Below are positions 8,178 through 15,913 of a stretch of 64,000 nucleotides of DNA, piece after piece. A model generated the notes under the pieces. It was not told the origin of the DNA. It worked only from the letters and a program-made list of their open reading frames with translations, and did not search any database. Each line of letters begins with the position of its first letter. Within the stretch, counting starts at the first letter, position 1. A program made the translations under genes and the position numbers. The DNA is from Chromatocurvus halotolerans (lineage in GTDB: Bacteria; Pseudomonadota; Gammaproteobacteria; Pseudomonadales; Halieaceae): the NCBI RefSeq assembly GCF_004340525.1, contig NZ_SLWX01000001.1:1-64000 (forward strand), given 5' to 3'.

Positions 8178-8334
8178 GCACACCTCCGGACATCATATTG
8201 TGTGGCGTTTTCGAAACAGGCGGGGCCATACAGCGTCCGATAGGGTGACGCGACCCCGCAACTGACACTCATAGCGAAGCTGCCCATGTGTCTAAGACGT
8301 CCCAGCATGCACGATTATTCCGTCCGGCTGTGTG

Positions 8335-8390
8335 CGGTGGCACGCACAGTGTGGCACGCACAGTGTGGCACGCATGGTGTGGCACGCGCG
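8335..8390 (+). repeat. Four tandem copies of a 14-base unit
   Basis: Units at 8335-8348, 8349-8362, 8363-8376 and 8377-8390 follow gtgtggcacgcaca with a few changes in the first and last copies. It is a short minisatellite about 45 bases ahead of the riboswitch promoter region. Function unknown. The copies are contiguous, so this is not a CRISPR. Confidence 0.85.
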
Positions 8391-8432
8391 CCGAGGCGCA
8401 CATAGCGATCAGCGAAATTTCAATTCATCGAC

Positions 8433-8461
8433 TTGTCTAGGTTTTGTGCATCGGGTAACCT
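8433..8461 (+). promoter_or_regulatory. Candidate promoter for the cobalamin operon
   Basis: TTGTCT (8433-8438) and TAACCT (8456-8461) are separated by 17 bases. A start near 8468 would put the whole riboswitch at the 5' end of the transcript, which is the expected arrangement. Confidence 0.4.
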
Positions 8462-8477
8462 GCGCACTTGCTTGACG

Positions 8478-8664
8478 GGTGAGCCTGCATCCTCGGGGAT
8501 GTCAGGTTAAACGGGAAGACGGTGCGCTGCCGAGCAGCAATTCCGTCACTGCCCCCGCAACGGTAAATGAGGACGCCGATCAAAATGCCACTGCGCCAAC
8601 AGCGTGGGAAGGCGATCGGCACGGCATGCACATGCCTCTCATGAGTCCGGATACCGGCCCGCCA
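8478..8664 (+). promoter_or_regulatory. Cobalamin (AdoCbl-type) riboswitch
   Basis: The conserved core is visible in order: ttaaacgggaa (8507-8517), an arm with ggtgcgctgccg / aattccgtcactgcc, then gcccccgcaacggtaa (8551-8566), the cactg...gtgggaagg segment, and the B12 box agtccggataccggcc (8644-8659). This element binds adenosylcobalamin and turns off expression when the vitamin is plentiful. It lies about 110 bases ahead of the btuB start. The region between it and the gene is where a terminator or sequestered ribosome site would form; I did not resolve which. Confidence 0.93.
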
Positions 8665-8775
8665 TTCATTCACTGTTCAGTTGCGGCGGGCGACTGGTGG
8701 GAGTTCCTGTGACCTCTTGCTGTATTCCACCGCTGAACCACTATGCAGAAGCGGGGGATTCTGCGGGAGATATTC

Positions 8776-10707
8776 ATGAAGATCCGTATTTCGGCAGCGT
8801 TTGCCGCCTCTGTCCTTGCAACACCCTCCTTCGCCCAGACTTCGCTACCCGCTGACGGGGCCATCGAGCAGGTCCTTGTGACGGCGTCCCGTGTACCCGT
8901 CGATCTCAAGCATATCGGCAGTGCCACATCCGTGTTCACCCGCGCGGACATCGAGCGACGCCAGACACGCTATGTCACTGACCTGCTGCGCACGGTACCC
9001 GGCTTCGCCGTGTCGCGCAGCGGCGGGCCGGGATCGCAGACTCAGGTCCGCGTCCGCGGCGCCGAGGCCAATCATGTCCTGGTCCTGATCGACGGCGTAC
9101 GTGCCAATGATCCGGCCACCAGCGACGAATTCCCCTGGGAGCACCTCGCAACCGGTGCGGTTGAACGTATCGAGATTGTGCGCGGTGCCCAGAGCGCGCT
9201 GTGGGGCAGTGAGGCCATTGCCGCCGTCGTCAACATCACAACCCGCGGCGGGAGCGGGGCCGCCAGCAACGCGAGCACATACCTCGAGGGTGGCAGTAAC
9301 AGCACCCGCAATATCGGTGCCAATGGCGTGTTGTCCCACGGCGCATGGACCGTTGACGCCAGCGCTGAACGCCTTGACACCGATGGCGAGAACATCTCCC
9401 GCGTCGGCACAGGACGCGACGGCGCGGAGCTGACATCCGGGCATATTGGCCTGCGCTACGCGGATAACAGCGCCCTGGGCTTCCAGGCAAGCCTGAGAGG
9501 AACGGATTCAGCCTCCGCCTTTGATCCTGCGGATTTCACCACGGGGCTACCAGGGGACGCGGATCGCATCACCGAAAGCGGAAATATCATCGCGCAGCTG
9601 GTGGGTACGCTTGAAACCCACGACGGTAACGTCAACTGGCAGGCGCGCACGGCATTTTTTGACTCCGAGCACCGCAACTTTGCCGATGGGGCTGAGAACT
9701 CATCCACATCGTCATCACGGTACACCGCCACGCTGCAATCCGATATCACCCTCGCCGATGACCGGGCGCTGACGCTGGCGCTGGAGCGAGAGGAGACGGA
9801 TTTCAGCCAGCGCGGTATCGCCACCTTCGGCGACCCCAACCAGGACCAGTCACTGACCATGCAGAGCGCCATGGCAGAATACCGGCACACCGCGAACAGC
9901 GGCCTGTCGTGGATGCTGAGCGGCCGTTACGATAACTACAGTGATTTCGGCAACGCACTCACCGGCCGGCTGTCGCTCGCTTACGCGCTGACCGACAGCA
10001 CCCGTCTGCGCGGCAATATCGGCACCGGACAGAAGACACCGACCTTCATCGAGCGTTTCGGTTTCTTTGCCGATCAGTTTGTCGGCAATCCCGACCTCGA
10101 TCCCGAGCAGTCGGTGTCTTTTGACATCGGCATTGACCAGACCCTTGCCGACGGCGCACTGCGGCTTGAGGCAACGCTGTACCTGCAGGAACTGGAAGAC
10201 GAGATCAACGGCTTTGTGTTTCTCCCCGGCACGTCCCTGGCAACGGCGCAGAATCTCGACAATAGCAGCGAGCGAAAGGGCATTGAGCTGGCGGCCGACT
10301 GGCGAATCAGCCAGCAAATCAGCGCCGCCGCCTCATACACCTATACGGATGCCACCGAAGAGGACAGCAATGGACTCAGCGTGGTGGAGCTGCGCCGGCC
10401 AGAACACGTCGGAAGTCTGTCATTGAACATGGCATCGCGGAACGACCGACTCCGCGCCACGCTGGTTGCAGACTATGGCGGCACCCGATTCGACCGCTTT
10501 TTCCCGCCCTTTCCACTGCCGGCTGAGACCCTGAAGCTGGACAACTACTGGCTGGTAGAGCTGACCGCGCACTATCAGGTAACGCCGAGCGTGACGCTGT
10601 ACGCACGCGGCACTAACCTGCTCGACGCCGACTACGAGAACGTGGTTGGCTACGGAACCTGGGGACGCGCCGGCTTTGTCGGCATCAAGACAGACTTTGG
10701 CTGGTGA
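8776..10707 (+). CDS. btuB: TonB-dependent vitamin B12 receptor BtuB
   Basis: A 643-residue outer-membrane receptor that takes up corrinoids using TonB energy. It has a signal peptide (MKIRISAAFAASVLATPSFAQ), a TonB box (VLVTASR), a plug domain (about residues 40-150, with VRVRGAEANHVLVLIDG and RIEIVRGAQSALWGSEA) and a 22-strand barrel ending in the aromatic KTDFGW. The ATG at 8776 was chosen over an upstream in-frame start at 8743 because it places the signal peptide correctly, with gggaga ahead of it. The cobalamin riboswitch upstream is strong contextual support for B12 rather than siderophore. It is followed by two coupled genes. Confidence 0.93.
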   Translation: MKIRISAAFAASVLATPSFAQTSLPADGAIEQVLVTASRVPVDLKHIGSATSVFTRADIERRQTRYVTDLLRTVPGFAVSRSGGPGSQTQVRVRGAEANHVLVLIDGVRANDPATSDEFPWEHLATGAVERIEIVRGAQSALWGSEAIAAVVNITTRGGSGAASNASTYLEGGSNSTRNIGANGVLSHGAWTVDASAERLDTDGENISRVGTGRDGAELTSGHIGLRYADNSALGFQASLRGTDSASAFDPADFTTGLPGDADRITESGNIIAQLVGTLETHDGNVNWQARTAFFDSEHRNFADGAENSSTSSSRYTATLQSDITLADDRALTLALEREETDFSQRGIATFGDPNQDQSLTMQSAMAEYRHTANSGLSWMLSGRYDNYSDFGNALTGRLSLAYALTDSTRLRGNIGTGQKTPTFIERFGFFADQFVGNPDLDPEQSVSFDIGIDQTLADGALRLEATLYLQELEDEINGFVFLPGTSLATAQNLDNSSERKGIELAADWRISQQISAAASYTYTDATEEDSNGLSVVELRRPEHVGSLSLNMASRNDRLRATLVADYGGTRFDRFFPPFPLPAETLKLDNYWLVELTAHYQVTPSVTLYARGTNLLDADYENVVGYGTWGRAGFVGIKTDFGW

Positions 10708-10717
10708 GGAGCGCAGT

Positions 10718-11212
10718 ATGAACCGATTCGTTATTCTTCTGGCCTGGATCATTCACTGGCTGCCACACCCCTTCGGCGTATCCAGTATCGGTGCGACTGC
10801 CCTGTACGCTGGTGCCTACGGTAAGCGCGGGAGCGCCTGGCTGGTGCCGCTGGCGCCCCTGGCACTGGTGGCGCTGTTTACTGCCACCTACCCCACTGCC
10901 GTCATGCTGTGTGTCTTTGCCGGATTCGCACTGGCGACGGCAATCGGTCGACGGTGCCTTGCGCGCCGCCGCTCGCCGGCGCGCTTCGCGGTTGCGTTGG
11001 TTGCGGCAGCAGTGGCCTTCTATCTCGTATCCAACCTGGGCGTCTGGCTGGCCGGGTATTATCCCGCTACGTCGGCAGGCCTTCTTGCCTGCTACATTGC
11101 CGGGCTTCCCTTCCTTGGACTGTCGCTGATCGCGGACACCGTGTACTCGGCAGTGCTGTTCGGCCTGCATGCGCTGGCAGCAAATCGGGGTACGAGGTCC
11201 GTCGCAGCATGA
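10718..11212 (+). CDS. DUF6580-like integral membrane protein of the B12 operon
   Basis: A 164-residue protein with about five hydrophobic helices, starting at ATG 10718 ten bases after btuB. Helices are seen near residues 3-22, 38-56, 57-72, 85-112 and 120-150. The layout and Gly/Ala-rich helices resemble DUF6580, a family often found in cofactor-related operons and comparable in size to the S components of ECF transporters. It lies between the outer-membrane receptor and a corrinoid-binding protein under one riboswitch, so a role in inner-membrane corrinoid or precursor transport is plausible but unproven. Its stop overlaps the next start (ATGA). Confidence 0.7.
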   Translation: MNRFVILLAWIIHWLPHPFGVSSIGATALYAGAYGKRGSAWLVPLAPLALVALFTATYPTAVMLCVFAGFALATAIGRRCLARRRSPARFAVALVAAAVAFYLVSNLGVWLAGYYPATSAGLLACYIAGLPFLGLSLIADTVYSAVLFGLHALAANRGTRSVAA

Positions 11213-12138
11213 GAATCGTCTCACTGCTTCCCAGCGCAACGGAAATCGTCTGCGCGCTGGGACTGCAGCAACACCTGGTGGGGGTATCGCACGGCTGCAA
11301 TCATCCACCCGGTGTCGACACGCTGCCGCGCATGACGAGTACCCGGGTGCCCTACAATGCCGACAGCGACGAGATTGATGCCTATGTGCGCAACCACCTG
11401 GGCGACAACAGCGCCCTTTATGACCTTGATATGGCAGCGCTGGAAGCCGCGCGACCCGACGTAGTCGTGTCCCAGGCGCTGTGCGATGTCTGCGCGGTGG
11501 CAACCGGCGACGTGCGTGACGCCATCCGCTCGCTGCCCGGCGCGCCACAGCTGATCGACCTCACGCCCAACTCGTTGGCAGATGTCTTTGACGACATTTT
11601 TCGGGTGGGCGATGCCACCGGCTCGCAGGCCCGCGCCCGAAGCCTTGTAGCTAGCCTGCGCGCCCGACGCGATCAGGTGGCAGAGCGTTCGGAACGCATC
11701 GTGAGAGCCGACCGCCCCAGAGTGATGTTCTTCGAGTGGCTGCTGCCGCCCTTCAGCGGCGGCCACTGGAACCCGGAGCTGGTTACTCTCGCCGGTGGTG
11801 AGGATCTGCTGGGAAGCCCCGGTGCGCCTTCACGAACGCTGGACTGGCAGACAGTGAGCGACGCTTCACCCGACCTCGCCTTCGTCGCGTGCTGTGGTTT
11901 CACGATCGACAGGGCGCTGGCCGATATCGCTGCGCTTGGCGACAACCCGGCGTGGCTGTCGCTGCCAGCGGTGCAGTCACAGCGGCTGTACGTCGCCGAC
12001 GGCAATGCCTACTTTTCCAGCCCGGGGCCCCGGCTCCTCGACGGACTCGAGCTGATGGCACACGCCCTGCATCCCGCTGTTCACCCGCGCCCGGAGAAAG
12101 GCAGCGTCTGGCGGCCCGGCGATCAGTTAGGCCAGTAG
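11209..12138 (+). CDS. BtuF-like cobalamin-binding protein without signal peptide
   Basis: A 309-residue protein of the COG0614 substrate-binding fold. It opens with MRIVSLLPSATEIVCALGL, the characteristic beginning of the BtuF-like group, and has two lobes joined by a long helix near residues 150-175, plus motifs LCDVCAV and FFEWLLPPFSGGHWNPELV. There is no signal peptide, since the fold starts at residue 1, so as written it would stay in the cytoplasm. The start at 11209 overlaps the previous stop by ATGA. No btuC or btuD is adjacent. The last 16 bases overlap the convergent sulfatase gene. Confidence 0.85.
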   Translation: MRIVSLLPSATEIVCALGLQQHLVGVSHGCNHPPGVDTLPRMTSTRVPYNADSDEIDAYVRNHLGDNSALYDLDMAALEAARPDVVVSQALCDVCAVATGDVRDAIRSLPGAPQLIDLTPNSLADVFDDIFRVGDATGSQARARSLVASLRARRDQVAERSERIVRADRPRVMFFEWLLPPFSGGHWNPELVTLAGGEDLLGSPGAPSRTLDWQTVSDASPDLAFVACCGFTIDRALADIAALGDNPAWLSLPAVQSQRLYVADGNAYFSSPGPRLLDGLELMAHALHPAVHPRPEKGSVWRPGDQLGQ

Positions 12139-13781
12139 ACCCAGGTATCTCCTGCCAGAAACCGCTCGGCCAGGGTTTTATCAACGGCAGCAGGCCCCTG
12201 CAGCGTGCTGGGGTAGAGCGGCGGACGACGATCGGCGAGGTGCGCATCAAGCAGTGCATGCAGCTGTGCCTCAACCTCCGGGTAGGAGGCACTGACGTCA
12301 CGCCTCTCCGTGGCATCATCAGCAAGATTGAACAGGCGCGAGAAGGCCGGCCTCTCGCTGCGCTGCAGCTTCCAGTCACCGGCTCTCACCGCCTGATAAT
12401 AATCACTGTGCCAGAAAATGGCTTCATGCGGCGACGCATCGCTTTCACCGCGTGCCAGAGGGATCAGGTTGCGGCCATCAATCACCCGGTCGGCCGGCAG
12501 CTCGGCACCGGCGGCGGCGACCAGACTCGGCATGACATCGATATGTGCGGCCGGCTGTGCGACCTGCTGGCCCGGCGGGATGGTCCCCGGCCAGCGCATG
12601 AACAATGGCACCCGCAGCCCGCCCTCGTACAGGGTCAGCTTCCAGCCACGGTAGGGCGCGTTCAGGTCCGAAAGACCGATATAGCCCGGCGCGCCGTTAT
12701 CACTGGTCAGAACCACCAGCGTCTTCTCATCCAGGCCCTGGGCCTCAAGACTGTCGAGAATGCGCCCGACGCTGCGGTCCAGCGCGCGCACCATGGCCGC
12801 ATAGACGCGCAGGCGATGCGGCTGGATATCCCCCACCGCCTCGTAATCGGCGCGGGTTGCCTGCAGCGGCGAGTGCGTTCCCCAGTGCGCCAGGTACAGG
12901 AAAAAAGGCCGGTCGCGATTGCGCTCTATCAGGCGGACCGCCTCGTCGGTCCAGTAGTCCGTGAGATAGCCGGCGGGCGAGAACCATTCACTGCCGTTGA
13001 AACTGTTGGCGTGGCGCATCCGCGCCCACAGAAAACGATCAACGGGGTCAAAATCGAGCCTTGCGTTGACCGCATCCGGATGCGATTCGGGCAGGTAAAG
13101 TCCGCTGGCCATCAGCAGGCTGTCGTCAAAGCCCTGGTCATTCGGGTGCGATCCGGGCCCACGACCTAGATGCCATTTGCCGATGTGTGCGGTGTAATAG
13201 CCGGCGTCCTGCAGCATTTCTGCGACAGTAATCTCATCCTCTGGCAGTCCCATGTCCTCGAACGCGGGTAGGTCTTCCGCAGCCTCTGCGTTGTACAGGA
13301 CCGGCGGCAGGCCATTGTTCCCCGTGCCGGTAATAACGCTCAACGCCCTTCCCATGCCAGGCGGCATCGGCGTGAATTCAAAACCCGTCCGGGTCGGATA
13401 ACGCCCCGTCATGAGCATTGCGCGCGACGGCGCGCAGGTCGCACTGCCGGCATAGGCCTGGGAGAAAGATGCGCCCTCGTGGGCCAGACGGTCAATACTC
13501 GGGGTACCTACCCTGCCGTCAGCCACGCCACCGCCAAAAGCCGACAGGTCATTGATCCCGAAATCATCCAGCACGATGAATATAATGTTTGGCGGCGGAA
13601 CGCCGCCCGGAACCTGCGCGGGTGCCGGGCCGTCCTGCCACTCGATCGCACGATTGGCGGCGACCTGTTCGCCGGCGCTGCGGTAAGCGAGCACGGCCAG
13701 AAGCGCTTCCGCCCGGAAAAGCCAGAGTAACGAGGCCGCAAGGAGGAGGAGAAGCGCACCGGCAACCAGCCACTTGTTCAT
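12123..13781 (-). CDS. Membrane-anchored arylsulfatase-type sulfatase
   Basis: A 552-residue type I sulfatase of the alkaline-phosphatase superfamily. The formylglycine site is C116-A-P-S-R120 with downstream TGRYP, metal ligands begin at LDDFG (71-75), and a second conserved block is HIGKWHLG. An uncleaved-looking hydrophobic helix at residues 5-22 should anchor it with the catalytic domain in the periplasm. Substrates are sulfate esters; the precise one is unknown, though size and motifs fit the arylsulfatase A group. Activity would need a formylglycine-generating or AtsB-type maturase, not seen here. It overlaps the upstream gene by ATGA (13,778-13,781), so the two are coupled. Confidence 0.88.
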   Translation of the reverse strand: MNKWLVAGALLLLLAASLLWLFRAEALLAVLAYRSAGEQVAANRAIEWQDGPAPAQVPGGVPPPNIIFIVLDDFGINDLSAFGGGVADGRVGTPSIDRLAHEGASFSQAYAGSATCAPSRAMLMTGRYPTRTGFEFTPMPPGMGRALSVITGTGNNGLPPVLYNAEAAEDLPAFEDMGLPEDEITVAEMLQDAGYYTAHIGKWHLGRGPGSHPNDQGFDDSLLMASGLYLPESHPDAVNARLDFDPVDRFLWARMRHANSFNGSEWFSPAGYLTDYWTDEAVRLIERNRDRPFFLYLAHWGTHSPLQATRADYEAVGDIQPHRLRVYAAMVRALDRSVGRILDSLEAQGLDEKTLVVLTSDNGAPGYIGLSDLNAPYRGWKLTLYEGGLRVPLFMRWPGTIPPGQQVAQPAAHIDVMPSLVAAAGAELPADRVIDGRNLIPLARGESDASPHEAIFWHSDYYQAVRAGDWKLQRSERPAFSRLFNLADDATERRDVSASYPEVEAQLHALLDAHLADRRPPLYPSTLQGPAAVDKTLAERFLAGDTWVYWPN

Positions 13782-14935
13782 TGCCTGTCACCTCTAAGGG
13801 TGGAATCGCTGCCCGGCGTCGGGACATCCGCCGCGGCCACAGGCTCTGCAGCGGCTTTCTCCCGCTCCAGCGCCTGGTCTTCACCGTCTTTTTCGAGTCC
13901 TTCCTGATCAACACCCCGCTGCGGCTGGAAGCACAGCTCCACCAGCAGGGGGAAGTGATCGGATCCGAATTCCGGCAGGCGGCGCAGTTCACTGACCGTG
14001 AAGTGCTCACTGTGGAAAAGGTGGTCCAGCGGCCAGCGCAGCAGCGTGTAGCCGGCGTGAAACGTATTGAACATGCCGCGCCCTACCCTCGGATCGAGCA
14101 GTCCGCTGATCTTGCGGAAAAGACGCGTTGTTGTCGACCAGGCGACATCATTCAGGTCCCCGGTCACCACGACGGGGCCGGTTTCCCCGGCCACCGACTG
14201 GGCGACAACCACAAGCTCTGCATCGCGCTGGGTGGACTCCTCGTTCTCGGTCGGGCTCGGCGGCGCGGGGTGCAGAACATGCAGCCGAAGCGTCAGTGAG
14301 TCCGGCAGGTGCACAAAGGTATGAATGGAAGGCACGTCATCCTCCACGAGCCAGGCGACCTCGGTGTCGCTCAGCGGCAATCGTGAGTAAAGATGCATGC
14401 CGTACAGATTGTCCAGCGGAACCTTGACGCTGTGTGGATAGTCGTCTTCCAGCGTGTCCAGATGCTGCTGCCACCACGCATCCGACTCCAGGGTAATGAG
14501 AATATCGGGGTTGTGCTCGCGCACCATGCTGACAAAACGGGGGGCCCCGCGATTCGTCGTCAGGACATTGGCTGTCATGAGACGCAGGCAGGGTTTTGCG
14601 CCGTTGGCGTCAAGGACTTCTACCGGCCAGAATCGCGTGTAGGGGATAATCCACCAGGCCTGGAAGGCGACACAGCCCAGACAGACCAGAAGACCGAGAA
14701 ATATGACAGGTGTCATGCCCTGGAAACCGGCGATCAGAAGACCGGTCGCAAGCAGCGCAAGCGCCAGCCCGGACAACTGCAGGCGGGGAAAGTCCAGCCC
14801 GCGGACCCACCAGGCCGTGAGCCGCGAAAGCGGCAGTAGCGTCATCAGCAGAAGAACGACCGTGGCGCCAGACCAGATCCACTGAACCGTCAATGCAAGG
14901 ACTCCTTCGCTGTGCCGGGGCCACACAGCATACAC
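13778..14935 (-). CDS. Membrane-anchored endonuclease/exonuclease/phosphatase-family protein
   Basis: A 385-residue protein with three N-terminal transmembrane helices (about 14-36, 45-65, 70-92), then an EEP-fold domain (about 110-340). Fold markers are LRLMTANVLTTN, the glutamate in ILITLESDAWW, VVTGDLND and GSDHFPLLV at the end of the domain. Such proteins are probably periplasmic phosphodiesterases or phosphatases. A charged, disordered tail of about 45 residues follows. ATG 14935 is the first start; a GTG twelve codons later is an alternative. It is first in a two-gene operon with the sulfatase. Confidence 0.8.
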   Translation of the reverse strand: MYAVWPRHSEGVLALTVQWIWSGATVVLLLMTLLPLSRLTAWWVRGLDFPRLQLSGLALALLATGLLIAGFQGMTPVIFLGLLVCLGCVAFQAWWIIPYTRFWPVEVLDANGAKPCLRLMTANVLTTNRGAPRFVSMVREHNPDILITLESDAWWQQHLDTLEDDYPHSVKVPLDNLYGMHLYSRLPLSDTEVAWLVEDDVPSIHTFVHLPDSLTLRLHVLHPAPPSPTENEESTQRDAELVVVAQSVAGETGPVVVTGDLNDVAWSTTTRLFRKISGLLDPRVGRGMFNTFHAGYTLLRWPLDHLFHSEHFTVSELRRLPEFGSDHFPLLVELCFQPQRGVDQEGLEKDGEDQALEREKAAAEPVAAADVPTPGSDSTLRGDRQ

Positions 14936-15064
14936 GATCAGGGTGATGGGGAACGAGCAATCCCATCGCTGGGCAACAGGCGAAAAACACAGGTTTCGGG
15001 TGTTGCCCGAGTGGCTACCGAACTACAGTAAGCCTGACAGTATTTGGCACCCCGGATATCGACT

Positions 15065-15913
15065 ATGCCAGCGAGCACACATTATCAACGCGTTGCCTGG
15101 GCAATCCGCTACCTGCAGCAGCATCACCAGGAACAGCCCTCGCTCAGCGAACTCGCTGCGGCTGTACACTTGAGCCCCGCGCACTTCCAGCGCATTTTCA
15201 CCGCCTGGGCAGGTGTCAGCCCGAAAAAGTTTCTGCAGTACCTGACGCTTGAGCACGCACGCTCACTGCTCGCCGAAAATGCAACCGTCGAGGAAGCCGC
15301 CAGCGCCTCGGGGCTGTCCGGTACGGGACGATTGCACGATCTGTTCATCACGCTTGACGGCATGACGCCGGGAGAGTTCCGCCGCGGCGGCGCGACACTG
15401 CAAATCAGAACGGCAATACATGAGACCCACTTTGGCCGCGTACGCATCGCCTCAACCGCACGCGGTATCTGTTCGCTGAGCTTTGTTGACTACGACAATG
15501 AATCAGCGTCGCTGGAGCGTCTCGAGCGCCGATTCCCGAACGCCGCGTTGACCCGCGGCACAGACGCGCATCAGCAGGCCGCACTGCGCTGTTTCGGCGG
15601 AACCGGACGAGGGCTTGGCCCGGTGCAGCTTCATCTGCAGGGCAGTCCCTTTCAGCTGAAGGTCTGGGAAAGTCTGCTGCGCATTCCATCCGGCCGTCTC
15701 GCCACCTACGCGCAGATTGCCGGGGAACTCGGCAGACCTGGCGCGGCCCGCGCTGTCGGCACCGCCATCGGCAGCAATCCGGTGGCCGTGCTGATCCCCT
15801 GCCACCGCGTGATTCGCAGCAGCGGCGCCCTTGGGGGCTACCGCTGGGGGCTGCCACGCAAGGCAGCGCTTATCGGCTGGGAGTCGGCGCAGCGGGCATC
15901 ACCGGAAGCGTGA
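15065..15913 (+). CDS. AraC-type regulator fused to methylated-DNA-cysteine methyltransferase
   Basis: A 282-residue protein with an AraC/XylS DNA-binding domain (about 5-107, two helix-turn-helix units) fused to an O6-alkylguanine-DNA alkyltransferase domain (about 115-275). The acceptor site is IPCHRVI with Cys246, preceded by the arginine-finger helix FQLKVWESLLRIPSG. The arrangement is that of Ada minus its N-terminal zinc-cysteine domain, which senses methylphosphotriesters in E. coli. It should repair O6-methylguanine and may autoregulate. ATG 15065 is used; upstream in-frame TTG codons are less likely. Its 3' end overlaps the convergent hydrolase by 44 bases. Confidence 0.9.
   Translation: MPASTHYQRVAWAIRYLQQHHQEQPSLSELAAAVHLSPAHFQRIFTAWAGVSPKKFLQYLTLEHARSLLAENATVEEAASASGLSGTGRLHDLFITLDGMTPGEFRRGGATLQIRTAIHETHFGRVRIASTARGICSLSFVDYDNESASLERLERRFPNAALTRGTDAHQQAALRCFGGTGRGLGPVQLHLQGSPFQLKVWESLLRIPSGRLATYAQIAGELGRPGAARAVGTAIGSNPVAVLIPCHRVIRSSGALGGYRWGLPRKAALIGWESAQRASPEA

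Noticed and set aside
8335-8390. Possible CRISPR
   Set aside because: Units are 14 bases and directly adjacent with no spacers; there are no cas genes.
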